Shown here: in pieces, positions 1 through 11,175 of the stretch
Layout of the letters: every line of letters starts with the position of its first letter
Position numbering within the stretch: position 1 is the first letter of the stretch
Source: Rotaria sordida
Taxonomy: Eukaryota; Rotifera; Eurotatoria; Philodinida; Philodinidae
Direction of reading: 5' to 3'
NCBI GenBank assembly: GCA_905250125.1
Contig: CAJNOL010000705.1
Span: 45,769-109,768, forward strand
DNA: 64,000 bases
Position numbers and translations under genes: made by a program
Notes under the pieces: model-generated
The model's input: the letters and a program-made list of their open reading frames with translations, nothing else
Told to the model about the DNA's origin: nothing
Database searches by the model: none

Positions 1-376
1 TTGACAAATATTTGATTCTAAAAGTATATTTAAAAAAAAAAAAATTATTTCTATTGCAAAGTTTTACCTTCAAATGCAAAATAAATTTGTTCTCCTTTAT
101 CATTAAATATTCCATATTTTGCTTGAGATGGAATTCCAATCATTACTGAAAAGAAAAAAAAAAGTAAGTAAAATTTTATAATTAAAACAATTTATATTAA
201 ATACGTTCAGTCATTGAAACGACTTGTTTCACTAATAATGAATCTAATGGTCTTAAATAAACAAGTCCACTTGGATCGCCAATAGGTTTATCCATCCATT
301 TTTGTTGTTGTTGAGGATTCATAATATTATTTCCCAAAAAATTATTAGTTTGCGCCATAAACACTGTTCCATTCAT
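1..376 (-). CDS. Phospholipid scramblase, 5' part (exons 1-2 and start of exon 3)
   Basis: This is the N-terminal part of a scramblase-family protein, a membrane protein that moves phospholipids between leaflets in a Ca2+-dependent way. Exon 1 is 205-376, exon 2 is 68-145 and exon 3 starts at 17 and runs off the window. Both introns have GT...AG ends and keep the frame. The encoded segment PSGLVYLRPLDSLLV, then GIPSQAKYGIFNDKGEQIYF, then an acidic residue and a Cys (FAFEESNICQ), follows the scramblase pattern GLEYLxxIDQIL / NKYEIKNxxGQxVYFAxED, which opens the beta-barrel domain. The N-terminus is short and Gln-rich, without the long PxxP tail of vertebrate PLSCR1. I chose the ATG at 376; an in-frame stop lies upstream, and a second ATG six codons later is possible. 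The Ca2+-binding and membrane-insertion segments lie outside the window. Family assignment is firm; the paralogue cannot be named. Confidence 0.85.
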
Positions 377-2395
377 AGTTAATTTTCTTTTTGTTAGCTT
401 ACGTGGAACTACCTTGATAAAAATTCAAACAATGATTATGTTGATGAAGTTTAGTAAAAAAAAAAGAACAGTCTTCTTTTGTTTTTCTGCTCGTCCTTTT
501 TTCTTTTTCTCTTAGTTATGAACGCTTTACGACGTTAACATCTATATACAGAGAGAGACATTAATAAAGAATATTTTTTAACGTTAGTGTCGTACTCGAC
601 ATTTGAAAGTTTGTGTAGGTTAGGTGTTGCTATTGGCACGTTTTCTTATTGTGTAACTAAGAGCAAAAATTAGAGAAAAGAAGAAGAAAGAATGTTTTTT
701 CCTTTCTTGCTTTTAAGGAAAACGGATAATATTTGCATTGAAATTCAACATTGACAAAAAATGATAGATTTTTTTTTAGTCTTGAAATTTGTTTTGTTTG
801 TAAATTAAAATTTTCTTTTATCATAAGAGTTGCGATTTTTGTTTTTTGTTCAGTCAAAGATTTGATCTGCTATTGATATTTCGGAAATATGTAATTAATG
901 TGCATGCAAACTATTTTTAGTTGATAAATCAAAAAGAAAAAAAGATTTTCAAATAATTTCACTTTAATATCAAATTTAAAAAAAAATCCCCATCTTATGA
1001 TAAAATCTGTTAATAAAAAAAATCTAAACATTTCAATATTTCATTTCTTATTATTTATTGACAAAAATCTATAATTCTAATGACTCTTGACAATACTTAT
1101 TGATGGACATTATTATCACCATTCTTATCAAAAAACGGAATCAACAAAATTAGAGTAAATCCGGAAATGTGACGACATACTGAAATAAAAATAGTAGAAA
1201 TTATGACTTTATGCTAAATTCTACAGATAAATCTATTTATGGTAGAACATGCACCTTTCGATTTATGATTGCTTTGTACTTTTTTTTTCAAGTATAAAAA
1301 AATCTTCTATCATGCTTTATATTTATATCTCGGGTTGTATAATTCACCCTAGACAAAAAACGACAAATTACTCCTCTCATTCATTTCTCGTCATACACAT
1401 CCGATAAGCCTATTTTCATTCATCTAACTATTTTATTGATGGCATCAATGACGATTACTATATGTTATTAATGTATTAACGTAGGTTATTTTCACCATTC
1501 GTTACTATTCTTTAGCTTACTTATCGAACAAATACGACTTTTAGATATTCTACAGTCTAAAGAGAAACTGATTATCAAATGTAATTATTTGCAAAACATT
1601 CGAAAAGAAAAGATATAAATAGCTGAAAACAAAAGCCTTGAAACTAAGTAGATATTTTATACTTGTGTTGCCTTCTTTTTATTTTTGTTTTGTTTTTCTT
1701 TGAATATCTTTTATCAAACTAATTTTGTTTTCTTTATTTGCAACTTTTTATAAGTAGATGATGAAGTAAATAAGAGTAACTTTTTTTTTCATAAATTAGA
1801 ACACATACTACATTCCTTAAATGTTGTTCACTTGATTACATTCTTGAAACATCAATCTTCGAAATTATTCTTTACTTTTCCTTGTTTTTTCCTTAACAAT
1901 ACGTAATAACAAGCGTCCTACGTTGTTGTATCGACATGATGATCATTATTCTAGCCCACACTAAGGATTGTTTTCATAGTCTTCTATTTTTCCTTCATAT
2001 AAACATGCATGTCAATCTCTCGACTATGCGTCAATGCATACATAAGCAAATTGAGGAAATCAACTGTGAGTATGTGCGTGATGTTGCACAAATATACAAA
2101 TCTCTTTTTTTTTTTTTTTCTTTTGCACTTTTCCATCAGTACAACAGTTCGATATTGTGATTAGATGTATTCTTTTCTTATCTAAAGTCAAAAAAAGAAT
2201 GTGCTAATGATTTGTAACAGAAGAAGACCTTCAATGCCATTTTACAATATACAAAACTAAAGGTTTGCTTATAATAATGAGATAATCTTATTTTTATTCG
2301 CTGCTTTATTTATATTGTTGGTTTAGTAAAGTTTCGTTTTTTTTAGATTAAAAATTTTTTTTTTGTCTTTTTGTTTTTTTGTTCAAATTCAAAAA
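377..2395. other. Intergenic region, scramblase to GPCR
   Basis: About 2 kb of AT-rich DNA lie between two divergently oriented genes, so the promoters of both should be here. Short open frames in it have no recognisable motifs and low-complexity T-rich content. A polypyrimidine run ending in ttttag at 2336-2345, just ahead of the GPCR start, could be the 3' end of an intron in its 5' UTR. I see no repeat or RNA gene. Confidence 0.5.
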
Positions 2396-4236
2396 ATGAT
2401 TGATACTACAAATGATACAAATTTTCTACATGCACCAAGTCCAGCTTCATGTGAAGAATTGGAAAACCTATTAAAATTTGTAAATGCATCATATTATGAA
2501 TCTCGAAATATGACACGTGATGATTATTTTACATTATTACGTACACCATATTGTATACCAAAACCATATCTAGGTGTACAAGGTGTTAAAAAATGGATAA
2601 TAACAATAATATTAGTTTGTTTTCTAATATGTGGTCTTATTGGAAATATATTATCAGCAACAATTATGTTTCGACGTTCACGTCGTGGTCTTTCATCATA
2701 TTTTTATTTAGCATTATTGGCTATTATGGATATATGTGTACTCTATACAGGTTGTCTTTTATTTATGTTTGATACTGGATTTGGTTATCATCCTGAATCG
2801 AATTCAACAATCAATTGTCGTTTAGGTTCTTACATAAGACATTTAGTTACATATTTATCAGCTTGGCTTATTGTTGCTGTTACATTTGAACGTTTTATAG
2901 TTGTTCGTTTTCCACTTCAATCTGTTCATATATGTCGAATGCATGTTGCATATGGTATAACATTAATTATCTTTATATTTTTTTCATTTTATACAACACA
3001 TTGTTTTTTTACAATGAATATTAAACGTATAACTTTACAAACAGATGATGGTTATCATCCAAATTTTTTTGTTTGTGATCTTGAAAAATTCAATCGTTTA
3101 TTAGCATTTATTGATTTATGTTTTTATAGTGTTATACCATCAATATTAATTATTATTTTTAATACATTAATTATATCAACAATGTTTTATGCTATTAGAC
3201 AAAGAAGAACTTATTTACAAGCAAGTAGTTGTTTACCAACAACGGATACAAGTCAAAGAAATCATAATCAAAAAACTAAAAGTTCATCTTCAATTCGTGC
3301 ACCATTTTTTCGTAGTCGATCAGTAGGTTAGTAAGAATTCAAATGTTGATTTTAAACAACTAGTAAATATATGTATATATCTTATTAGTATAGTACACAA
3401 ATTTCAGAAGAAATGCAGATAAATCAGACCCTCGATTAATTAAGTCATAAAAAGATTAGAACATCGAACAAGTTGTACACGTTATTTCAGATAAAATTAT
3501 ATAACATCATAATTTCAACAAGCTATATAAAATTTAACAGATTATTTAACTCTTATAAAACTTGATCAATATTTCTGAGAATAGAAAAGTAGCTAGTCAA
3601 TAATAATAATTGTAGAAAATTTTCTATTTTTTTGTTTTTTAAAACGTAATTGTTAATATCTTAGAATCATCACCTGCTGCTCGTTCATTTATTTCACATG
3701 GTCGTGTATATCATAATGGTTTAAATAAAAATAATTTTCAACAAAAATCTCAACAAATATTATATGATTCAACAAGTGCAACAGGAATACGTTTAACATG
3801 TTCATTATTAATAATATCCTTTGTATTTGTTCTTTGTACATTACCAGTTTCAATGCGTCAATTAATAGCTGATCTTTTTCCTGAATATAAATCAACAACA
3901 CATTGGCAAATAACAGGAGTTAGTTTAACTGTTTTAATGTATTTAAATCATACAGTAAATATATTCATTTTGTTTTTTTTTTGGTGTGATTGTTATATAT
4001 TTTATTTTTAGGTTAATTTTGTACTTTATTGTTTAACTGGTCGAGCATTTCGACGTGAATGTCGAAAACTTCTTAGTGAGTTATGGAGATTAAAAGATAT
4101 TCGTATATCATGTATTATAAATTCAAATGCGGATAAACATCATCATTATCATCAACAAATGAGTCATAGTAATCGAAATCGTATAATCATTCTAGAAAAA
4201 GGACCTCAACAGCGTATGAAAAGATCATGCTTGTAA
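2396..4236 (+). CDS. Rhodopsin-class (family A) peptide-type GPCR, three exons
   Basis: A seven-transmembrane receptor of 481 aa. Exons are 2396-3326, 3665-3954 and 4012-4236; the joins keep frame. Donors are gttagt and gtaaat, acceptors cttag and ttttag. The N-terminus has N-glycosylation sites (NAS, NMT). TM1 carries GLIGNILS, and the end of TM3 has ERF in place of DRY (TFERFIVVRFP). A long loop 3 rich in Ser, Gln and Asn precedes TM6 (FVLCTLPVS). TM7 reads YLNHTVNFVLYCL, a variant of NPxxY with His for Pro, followed by a short amphipathic helix (GRAFRREC) and a basic tail with a His run. This combination resembles the FMRFamide/peptide-receptor-like GPCRs that are numerous in bdelloids. 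The ligand is unknown. The ATG at 2396 is the first in frame after the acceptor-like run upstream. The gene converges on a secreted-peptide gene 99 bp away. Confidence 0.85.
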
Positions 4237-4334
4237 ATATTTTGTTTTTTTTTTGTGTCATATTCTGTCTTTATTTTTTTATTTTAATTTCTTTTTGAAG
4301 ACAAAAAAAACATGAATTTTAAATGTTTTTTTTT

Positions 4335-4658
4335 TTAAACGCTAATTGTCCATCCGACTCGTTTATTTCGTTGTTGGTGTTGTTGTTGTTGTTGTTGTTC
4401 TTGATCGTCTCCTTGTATTTTGTATGGTTGAAAATAGTTTGAACATAATTTTCTCGTTAATTTTATTGGATATTGTTCTTGTCGTTGACATATAAGTGAA
4501 ATAAAATTGAATCGATGTATTGTAGGTGATGATGTATGAGCAGAATTTAATGATGGATAATTTTCAATAAGAATATCATCTAATTGTGGTGATGATTTAA
4601 TTGAAGAAATAAATATCATGAAAATAAAAAGATATAATGAGAGAATACGAAAAGCCAT
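4335..4658 (-). CDS. Small secreted protein, possible peptide precursor
   Basis: A 107-aa open frame without introns. It begins with a strong signal peptide (MAFRILSLYLFIFMIFISS, cleavage probably near residue 22). The rest is hydrophilic with two cysteines sixteen residues apart (ICQRQEQYP...KLCSNYF), a poly-Gln run encoded by cag/caa-type codons, and a dibasic NKR site eight residues from the end that would release VGWTISV. One signal peptide, two cysteines and a terminal dibasic site are what neuropeptide or peptide-hormone precursors look like, but I recognise no family. The frame could also be part of a longer spliced gene. It faces the GPCR tail to tail. Function not assigned. Confidence 0.5.
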   Translation of the reverse strand: MAFRILSLYLFIFMIFISSIKSSPQLDDILIENYPSLNSAHTSSPTIHRFNFISLICQRQEQYPIKLTRKLCSNYFQPYKIQGDDQEQQQQQQHQQRNKRVGWTISV

Positions 4659-6997
4659 TTTGTTTAAAAGTCAAACTTAATTTAGTTTGATTACTAAAAT
4701 AAAATAAAATAATGCGAAGAACATAAATATTTTTTTTTGCAATCAATCAGTGAATTCTCTAGATAGTTAAATTCTCACTACTTTATCCAAAGAAGATCTG
4801 ATTGCCCTTCTCCCTCGCCCGCGGAAATTAAAGGTTATTGCGCTACGATCTATAATTACTCCCGTCTAGGAAGCGATATACATGTATCACTATTAATCAT
4901 TAATAGATTAATTATTTCTTAAATAAATCTATACAAATTTTGATTGGTTTTTTTTTAACATTCTAATGTCGTGGTGTCTTATTTTGCTATAAGACACATG
5001 GTAATATGCATATTAAATTAATTATAATTATTTCTATCGATTAACATATAAGTTCAATTGATAATTCTTTTTGTAGATAATAGACAAATTTTAATTTATA
5101 CATTCAAACTTAGAAATAATAATCACTACCCGATAACTTACCACGGATATAAATGTAGATTGAATGAAAACATTGAAAATAATAATGTCATTGAGAACTA
5201 TTAATACTAATCGACGTCTATCTCTATTCATGAAGACCGGAAAATTAAACTATTCTTGAGTATTGAATAGCTAATTGTAGTTTATTATTTGACTGATTAT
5301 TTGAATCGAACTGTGAAGTTTTTATCTTAGGTTGACATGACATTTTCTTTGTCTTACGTCTTATATAATAAGATTTTCTCATGTTTAATGCGTAAAATTT
5401 TAATAAGAAATGAATATTTCTATTTTGATAATAGAAATAAAGTTTCATATTAACTTTAAAAATCTTACAAAAGTTTCTAAGAAATAAAAATCAGTTTTTT
5501 TTAATCTCTATTTCTATTTATCGCAATACATGTACCGATTGTTTTTTTTTTGCTTTAACTATTGAACATCTCATGAAATGAACCAAATTATTTTCTATAA
5601 TAAATTCCAAATGAAATCAAAATCTAAACCATGGAAATGATCATAAGACAGCCGATCTGTTCAATTTCTGAAACTGAATTATCTGAAAAATTTTATTCTG
5701 TCTTTTGTTGCACACGGTAGTTCAGTGGTAGGACAACTTATTACGTTTGATTCTTTTTGATTTTGATAAGATTTCATGTACTCGGAAGTACTTTTCTTAA
5801 AAATAGGAATAAATATTATTCGAATAGTTCAATTCTTCAGATTTGAATTTGTCTTTCAATCATTATAATTAACGAAAAAAGAATAGAAATTTAAGATTCA
5901 AAAGTAAAGTAACTGAAAGAAAAACGAAATTATTTTCGAAACTTATGATAATTACATTAATCGTTTGTTATATCTAACAAAAATAAGGAAATGTTTCCTC
6001 TTTTTCTGAGGTTTCTCGATTAAAATTCTCAGATGCTTCTTTCAAAGAGATGTGGGCGTAGCAAAGCTCTATATATTTCATTTTACAAACAACACATTTT
6101 TCTCCAACTAAAGTGATTGAAAGCTGAAGGTGTTAGAGGTTCATGACCCATGCTCTCAGTATCTTTAGAAATTATCATCAGGGAAATTTTACATAGAAAC
6201 AATAATCATAGCGCGAATTCTTCTGCTAAGGATTTCGAGAGTTAGATTTAATAAAAGTACTAACTAACAACGAAGATCCATAGAGAACACTTCAAAGTTA
6301 TACAAAAAATCGAAAAAACTTTGTTTTTAACATTTAGGAAAGGAAAGGTCCTCTGAAGCATTCATGTAAATAACAAATCGATTATTTGCGTAGAGTACTG
6401 AGGGATGAATCTTGAAAATAACAAATCTGTTCGAGGTATTTTAATCATTTTCTCTAAGTCTCATTCTGTAACCTAAAGATACTTCACAAGTTAAAAATTG
6501 TTTCTGATGAACTCCTCTGGAGAAGAAAAAAAAACCTGTTTTCTTTTTATACACATTGATATTTGTTATACAATATTATATTATATTGTTCTTAACTTTT
6601 TTAAGTGGATGGTTTAAAAAAAAACATTACCGTAGGGACAACATCCGGTTAGAACAGATTAAATTAAATTAACTCTATTGAAACCTACGTTTTCTAATGT
6701 AAAAAGTCTTCTTTCTCTTCTATTATTTGCCTACAATTTCAAAAATGTATTCTTATAAAAACAGATGTCAATTTTTATGTAGACGTTATTTAAGCAGAAT
6801 ATATATCATTAATTTTATAGGATTTTTTCCTATTAATCTGAAAGAGTCTTTTTTCAGAAAATTAATATACTTTGCTATGATGTAGGCGATATAAAATTAA
6901 AATCGAATATTAAACAATATGTTAGATATTATTTATATAAAATTATATTGTTTAATTTAAAAATATAAAATGGAATTAAAAAATATAGAATTAATTG
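4659..6997. other. Intergenic region, no gene seen
   Basis: AT-rich DNA with only short open frames lacking protein-like composition. A GC-richer patch lies at about 4800-4870. At 5708-5740 a stretch reads like a tRNA A-box (see findings), but no cloverleaf can be completed. Nothing else supported. Confidence 0.4.
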
Positions 6998-8576
6998 AAA
7001 AGGAAGAGGACGGATAAGGCCAAATCTTTTAAACTGCTTCAGAACTAATTTGTTTCTATTAGGTGTGAATATGGAGCAAGTCCTAATTATTTATTTCAGG
7101 TTTATTTTGAAAAAAATGACATCATCAATTTTGGTCTCTGAGGTCCCCTCCAGGTGTTGTCGAAAAAACAATTTCGCTTTTCATCAATCAGAGCTAGATA
7201 TTCCTATACATTAAAGTGTGCTGATCATGAATGTCATAATATAACCTCTAAAAGCTCCCTTGTTCTCTATATAGTCTGGACCACAATCTAGGTCCTATTT
7301 TTCAATTTGGGATCCCTTGTAAAAGAGTTCTTCTTCGAACTTTAGTGGAAAACGTCTTTTCTAACTCAAAATGTTGTGTTCTATACGAATCTGAACGTTT
7401 TACAACGTAAAAAAAGTTACTCTCAAATAAAAAAATGTGATTTCGGGGTGGAAAATAGCCATGTTTTCTGTAAATATGTATTTATCTCGCTACTTTGTCA
7501 TGAAAGGAGTTTAGCTGTAACGTCCAACTTTTATCAGTAGGATAGTTTTTCACGCTCTATCGATTGATGATATTAAAAATAAGAAAAAATTTGTGTAACA
7601 CTATCGAAAATTAAAAATACTGAAGAATTTTAAAAAAGCTGTGGGGGACCACAGGCACCTAGTATACATGACATCTTGAAATCAGTTAATATATAGTACA
7701 TCTTGTAGAGTCTAATGAGTTATGAATACAGGAAAAGCTTCATTGATCTTCATGCTTTCTTTCATCTCGGAAACTTATGTGAAATCTCACTGCGGTTCTA
7801 CCATGCCCAAAGCTTTGTGAAGCGAATTTTGAGTCGGAACAAACTGTGGAGATCAATGATATTTTTCTTGCATTCATAGCTCATTAGGCTCTACAAGATG
7901 TCATGTATACTAGGTGCCTGTGGTCCCCCACAACTTTTTTTAAAATTCTTCAGTATTTTTAATTTTCGATAGTGTTACACAAATTTTTTCTTATTTTTAA
8001 TATCATCAATCGATAGAACGTGAAAAACTATCCTACTGACAAAAGTTGGACGTTACAGCTAAACTCCTTTCATGACAAAGTAGCGAGATAAATACTTATT
8101 TACAGAAAACATGGCTATTTTCCACCCCGAAATCACATTTTTTTTTATTTGAGAGTAACTTTTTTTACGTTGTAAAACGTTCAGATTCGTATAGAGCACA
8201 ACATTTAGAGTTAGAAAAAACATTTTCCACTAAAGTTTGAAGAAGAGTTCTTTTACAAGGGATTCAAAATTGAAAAATAGGGCCTAGATCGTAGTCCAGA
8301 CTATATGGAGAACAAGGGAGTTTTTAGAGATTTTATTATGACATTCACAATCAGCACACTTTAATGTATAGGAATATTTAGTTTTGATTGATGAAAAGCG
8401 AATTTTTTTTTCGACAATACCTGGAGGGGACCTCAGAGACCAAAATTGATGATGTCATTTTTTTCAAAATAAACCTGAAATAAATAATTAGGAGTTGCTC
8501 CATATTCACACCTAATAGAAACAAATTAGTCCTGAAGAGAGTTTAAAAGATTTGGCCTTATCTACCCTCCTCCTTT
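6998..8576. mobile_element. Foldback (long inverted-repeat) element, about 1.58 kb
   Basis: Two arms of roughly 660-730 bp are reverse complements with scattered mismatches. Left arm from 6998 (aaaggaagaggacggataag) to about 7735; right arm from about 7869 to 8576, whose complement begins aaaggaggagggtagataag. Conserved landmarks include ctgtgggggaccacaggcac near the inner end of the left arm and its complement near 7912-7930. The arms leave a short loop of about 130 bp and contain no open frame of note. The left arm has an extra segment of about 25 bp near 7676-7700. This fits a non-autonomous DNA element that became a giant palindrome. Weaker similarity continues outside the arms (about 6905-6997 and 8577-8640), so the true ends and any target duplication are uncertain. 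Confidence 0.8.
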
Positions 8577-11175
8577 ATTAGTAAAGAAAAGAACAGGATT
8601 ATTTAATTATAAATTTAGACAACATATTATTCAATATATGATGATAGATATAGATAAGAGTCTTCTTTCAAACCCACAAATCTACAGTCTCAGTCGTTTT
8701 CTGTTCTGTTCTTTGATGTTTTTCCCTCTATCTCTAATAATATGTTATATTCNNNNNNNNNNNNNNNNNNNNNNNNNNNNNNNNNNNNNNNNNNNNNNNN
8801 NNNNNNNNNNNNNNNNNNNNNNNNNNNNNNNNNNNNNNNNNNNNNNNNNNNNTGATGCTAATTAATGTCATAAAAGATAGATAAATCGTTTTAATTATTT
8901 TTGATCAAAATAATCAATGTAAAGATTTATCTTAAAAAAAAAATTAATGATAATCTATTTTGAACATGTTTATTATAATTAATGTCAGATTTTTTTAAAT
9001 TTATTTCTAAGATTCTTTTTTATCAACTAAACACATACATATATCTATTTTATCTCACCTTCATTGAATTAACCACGAATTTAGTACGTCAATGTTTCTT
9101 TTTTGTTCATTAAAATAAATGATTAGATATTTTAAAAAATTCTTATAAAATTTTGTTTCTATAATATTTATTGTAGCCAGCATAAATGATAGAATCTGTC
9201 GTATTTTGTTGAGATATGTATATAAAAAAAAAAAAAACTTCAGAGAGAAAAGAAAAAATATCAAAGAATGTCAGCATATTAATTTAAGATTAATCGAATG
9301 TAAAAAATTTTATGAATATATAAAAGATTGAATAAAATCTATTATCAACATGTATCAAAATCGAACACCTTTTCTTCGAAGATATTTAATAAATTATCAA
9401 ATAATTTAATGAGAATTTTGAATATATTGATTGAAGAGGTGATAAAAACCATACTCAGGTACTTTTGTTATTATTAGAATACTTTAAAATAAGTATTATC
9501 CTTGTAGATATTCTTAATACGATGACAATGTTTGTTAGCATTGAAAATATTAATGAAGCATATTTTACACAATAAATAACTGCTATAAATTGAGATCTAC
9601 TCGGAAATTGATCTTTTTCCAGTTAATTATTATCAAATATTTCATTGAATAACTTGAATATAAGCATTCATGATTAGTGCTATAATATAGTTGCTTTAAT
9701 TTTCAAAATATATTTGCAATAAAACACTAGCTAGACTTCTACTGTGTAAATAAGTTTTAATTAACTTCACGACAGAAAATGAATACGCGATAGTAGTATT
9801 TGACATTGGAATTTGGATGAGAATAGTATCTTTTAACAAATTAACCGAGATTTTGATTGTTTTTTTCCTTTCTTAGAAAATAAAACACAAAAACTCCGTA
9901 ATCCTTTTACAAATATGTCAGTCAAGAATATTTGACTAGTCATAAGTTTTAGCAAACTGATCGAATTTTTCTTTTCTAAAAATCTACTAGTGAAATTCAT
10001 AGTTTCATTAACAATCGATTTAATATTTTAATTAGTAGTTGAAACTTCTTTGTTGTAGAAATTATTTGCTCTTAATTGTTTTGAGATATTTTTTTGTCTA
10101 TATCATCTTTAAATCTCTTGTTCAATACGATACATGTATATTAATTTCTTTTTGTTTATTATTTATTAATTATAACAAACAAAGTGTTAACACAAAATAC
10201 AAATATTATAAATTGATTGTGCAATTTTTTTCTTTCGAGAAGAAAGGATCGATCCACTTCTCTGTGAACATCTCTGACTCAACTCAATGTCAAATTACAA
10301 CGAGTTGTATTCTTTCAATTGAATATGTAAAAAACAATTTCAACTATGTATTATAGATATGTAATCTGAAATCTTGTAACAATATTCTTTAGTTTGTATC
10401 ATGTGTGGGATGATTATGTGCAGGAATTTGAATCTTCTGGAAATAAGAACTATCATGCCCGCCTACATTTAATACCTGATAATGATGGATTATAATGGTA
10501 GGAAAGTGTGAATGTTCCCTGCATCCATATTCACATTTCTAGATGTAATGAAATATTTAAATGCTTTGTATTTTTTCTAGTTGTACAACGAAAAAAAACA
10601 ATTGACATTTTTGTAAATCTTTTTTTTTTTGAATGTATTTATTGACCTGTGTATGATCTCTGGTAAAATGTTAATATCACATCTCAAATAAAAAGTGTAT
10701 TTTACTGATCAAAGTTTTCTCAAGAGCTCGTCGATGTCAAATGATACACTATGAAATTCTCTACTAGTGTTTTATTCATCAATCTTAGGTTGAGCTGCTT
10801 TTATATCAAACTATAAAAAATTTCATGGTGCATTTTATTTTTAATATCAAAAGAGACTTACGCAATAGATGCTAAGCGAAATGTGCGTCAGGGATAGCTT
10901 CGAGATTATGAATTTATATCCGATTTGAGTGTCTACCAGTTCAACAGTTAGAATCTTGGTGAATCTGATGGAGATCATTTGGAAGAGAACTCGTTAGCTT
11001 TAATGTCAGTAAATAAATTATTGATATTTTCTATTTATTTCGTTAATTTAAAGATCGTTGAGAAACAAAATACGATCTTTTTTTGTGGTTTTTTTTTTTA
11101 ATTTTCTTCTTTTTTTAAGCAACAAATCAAAATAACAAAAAACGTGTTTAATTAACAATAAAACAATCGTTTCTG
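8577..11175. other. Intergenic region containing an assembly gap
   Basis: AT-rich non-coding DNA. Positions 8753-8852 are 100 N, a scaffold gap of unknown true length lying 180 bp beyond a long palindrome, which may be why assembly broke there. An open frame at 10039-10356 (105 aa) is low-complexity and has no recognisable motif. No gene supported. Confidence 0.5.
8753..8852. other. Assembly gap (100 N)
   Basis: Exactly 100 N, the conventional filler for a gap of unknown size. Confidence 0.99.

Noticed and set aside
8638-8865. 75-aa frame across the first N run
   Set aside because: Most of it is translated N; no evidence.
10039-10356. 105-aa plus-strand frame
   Set aside because: Low-complexity composition of AT-rich DNA, no domain, no splice or neighbour support.
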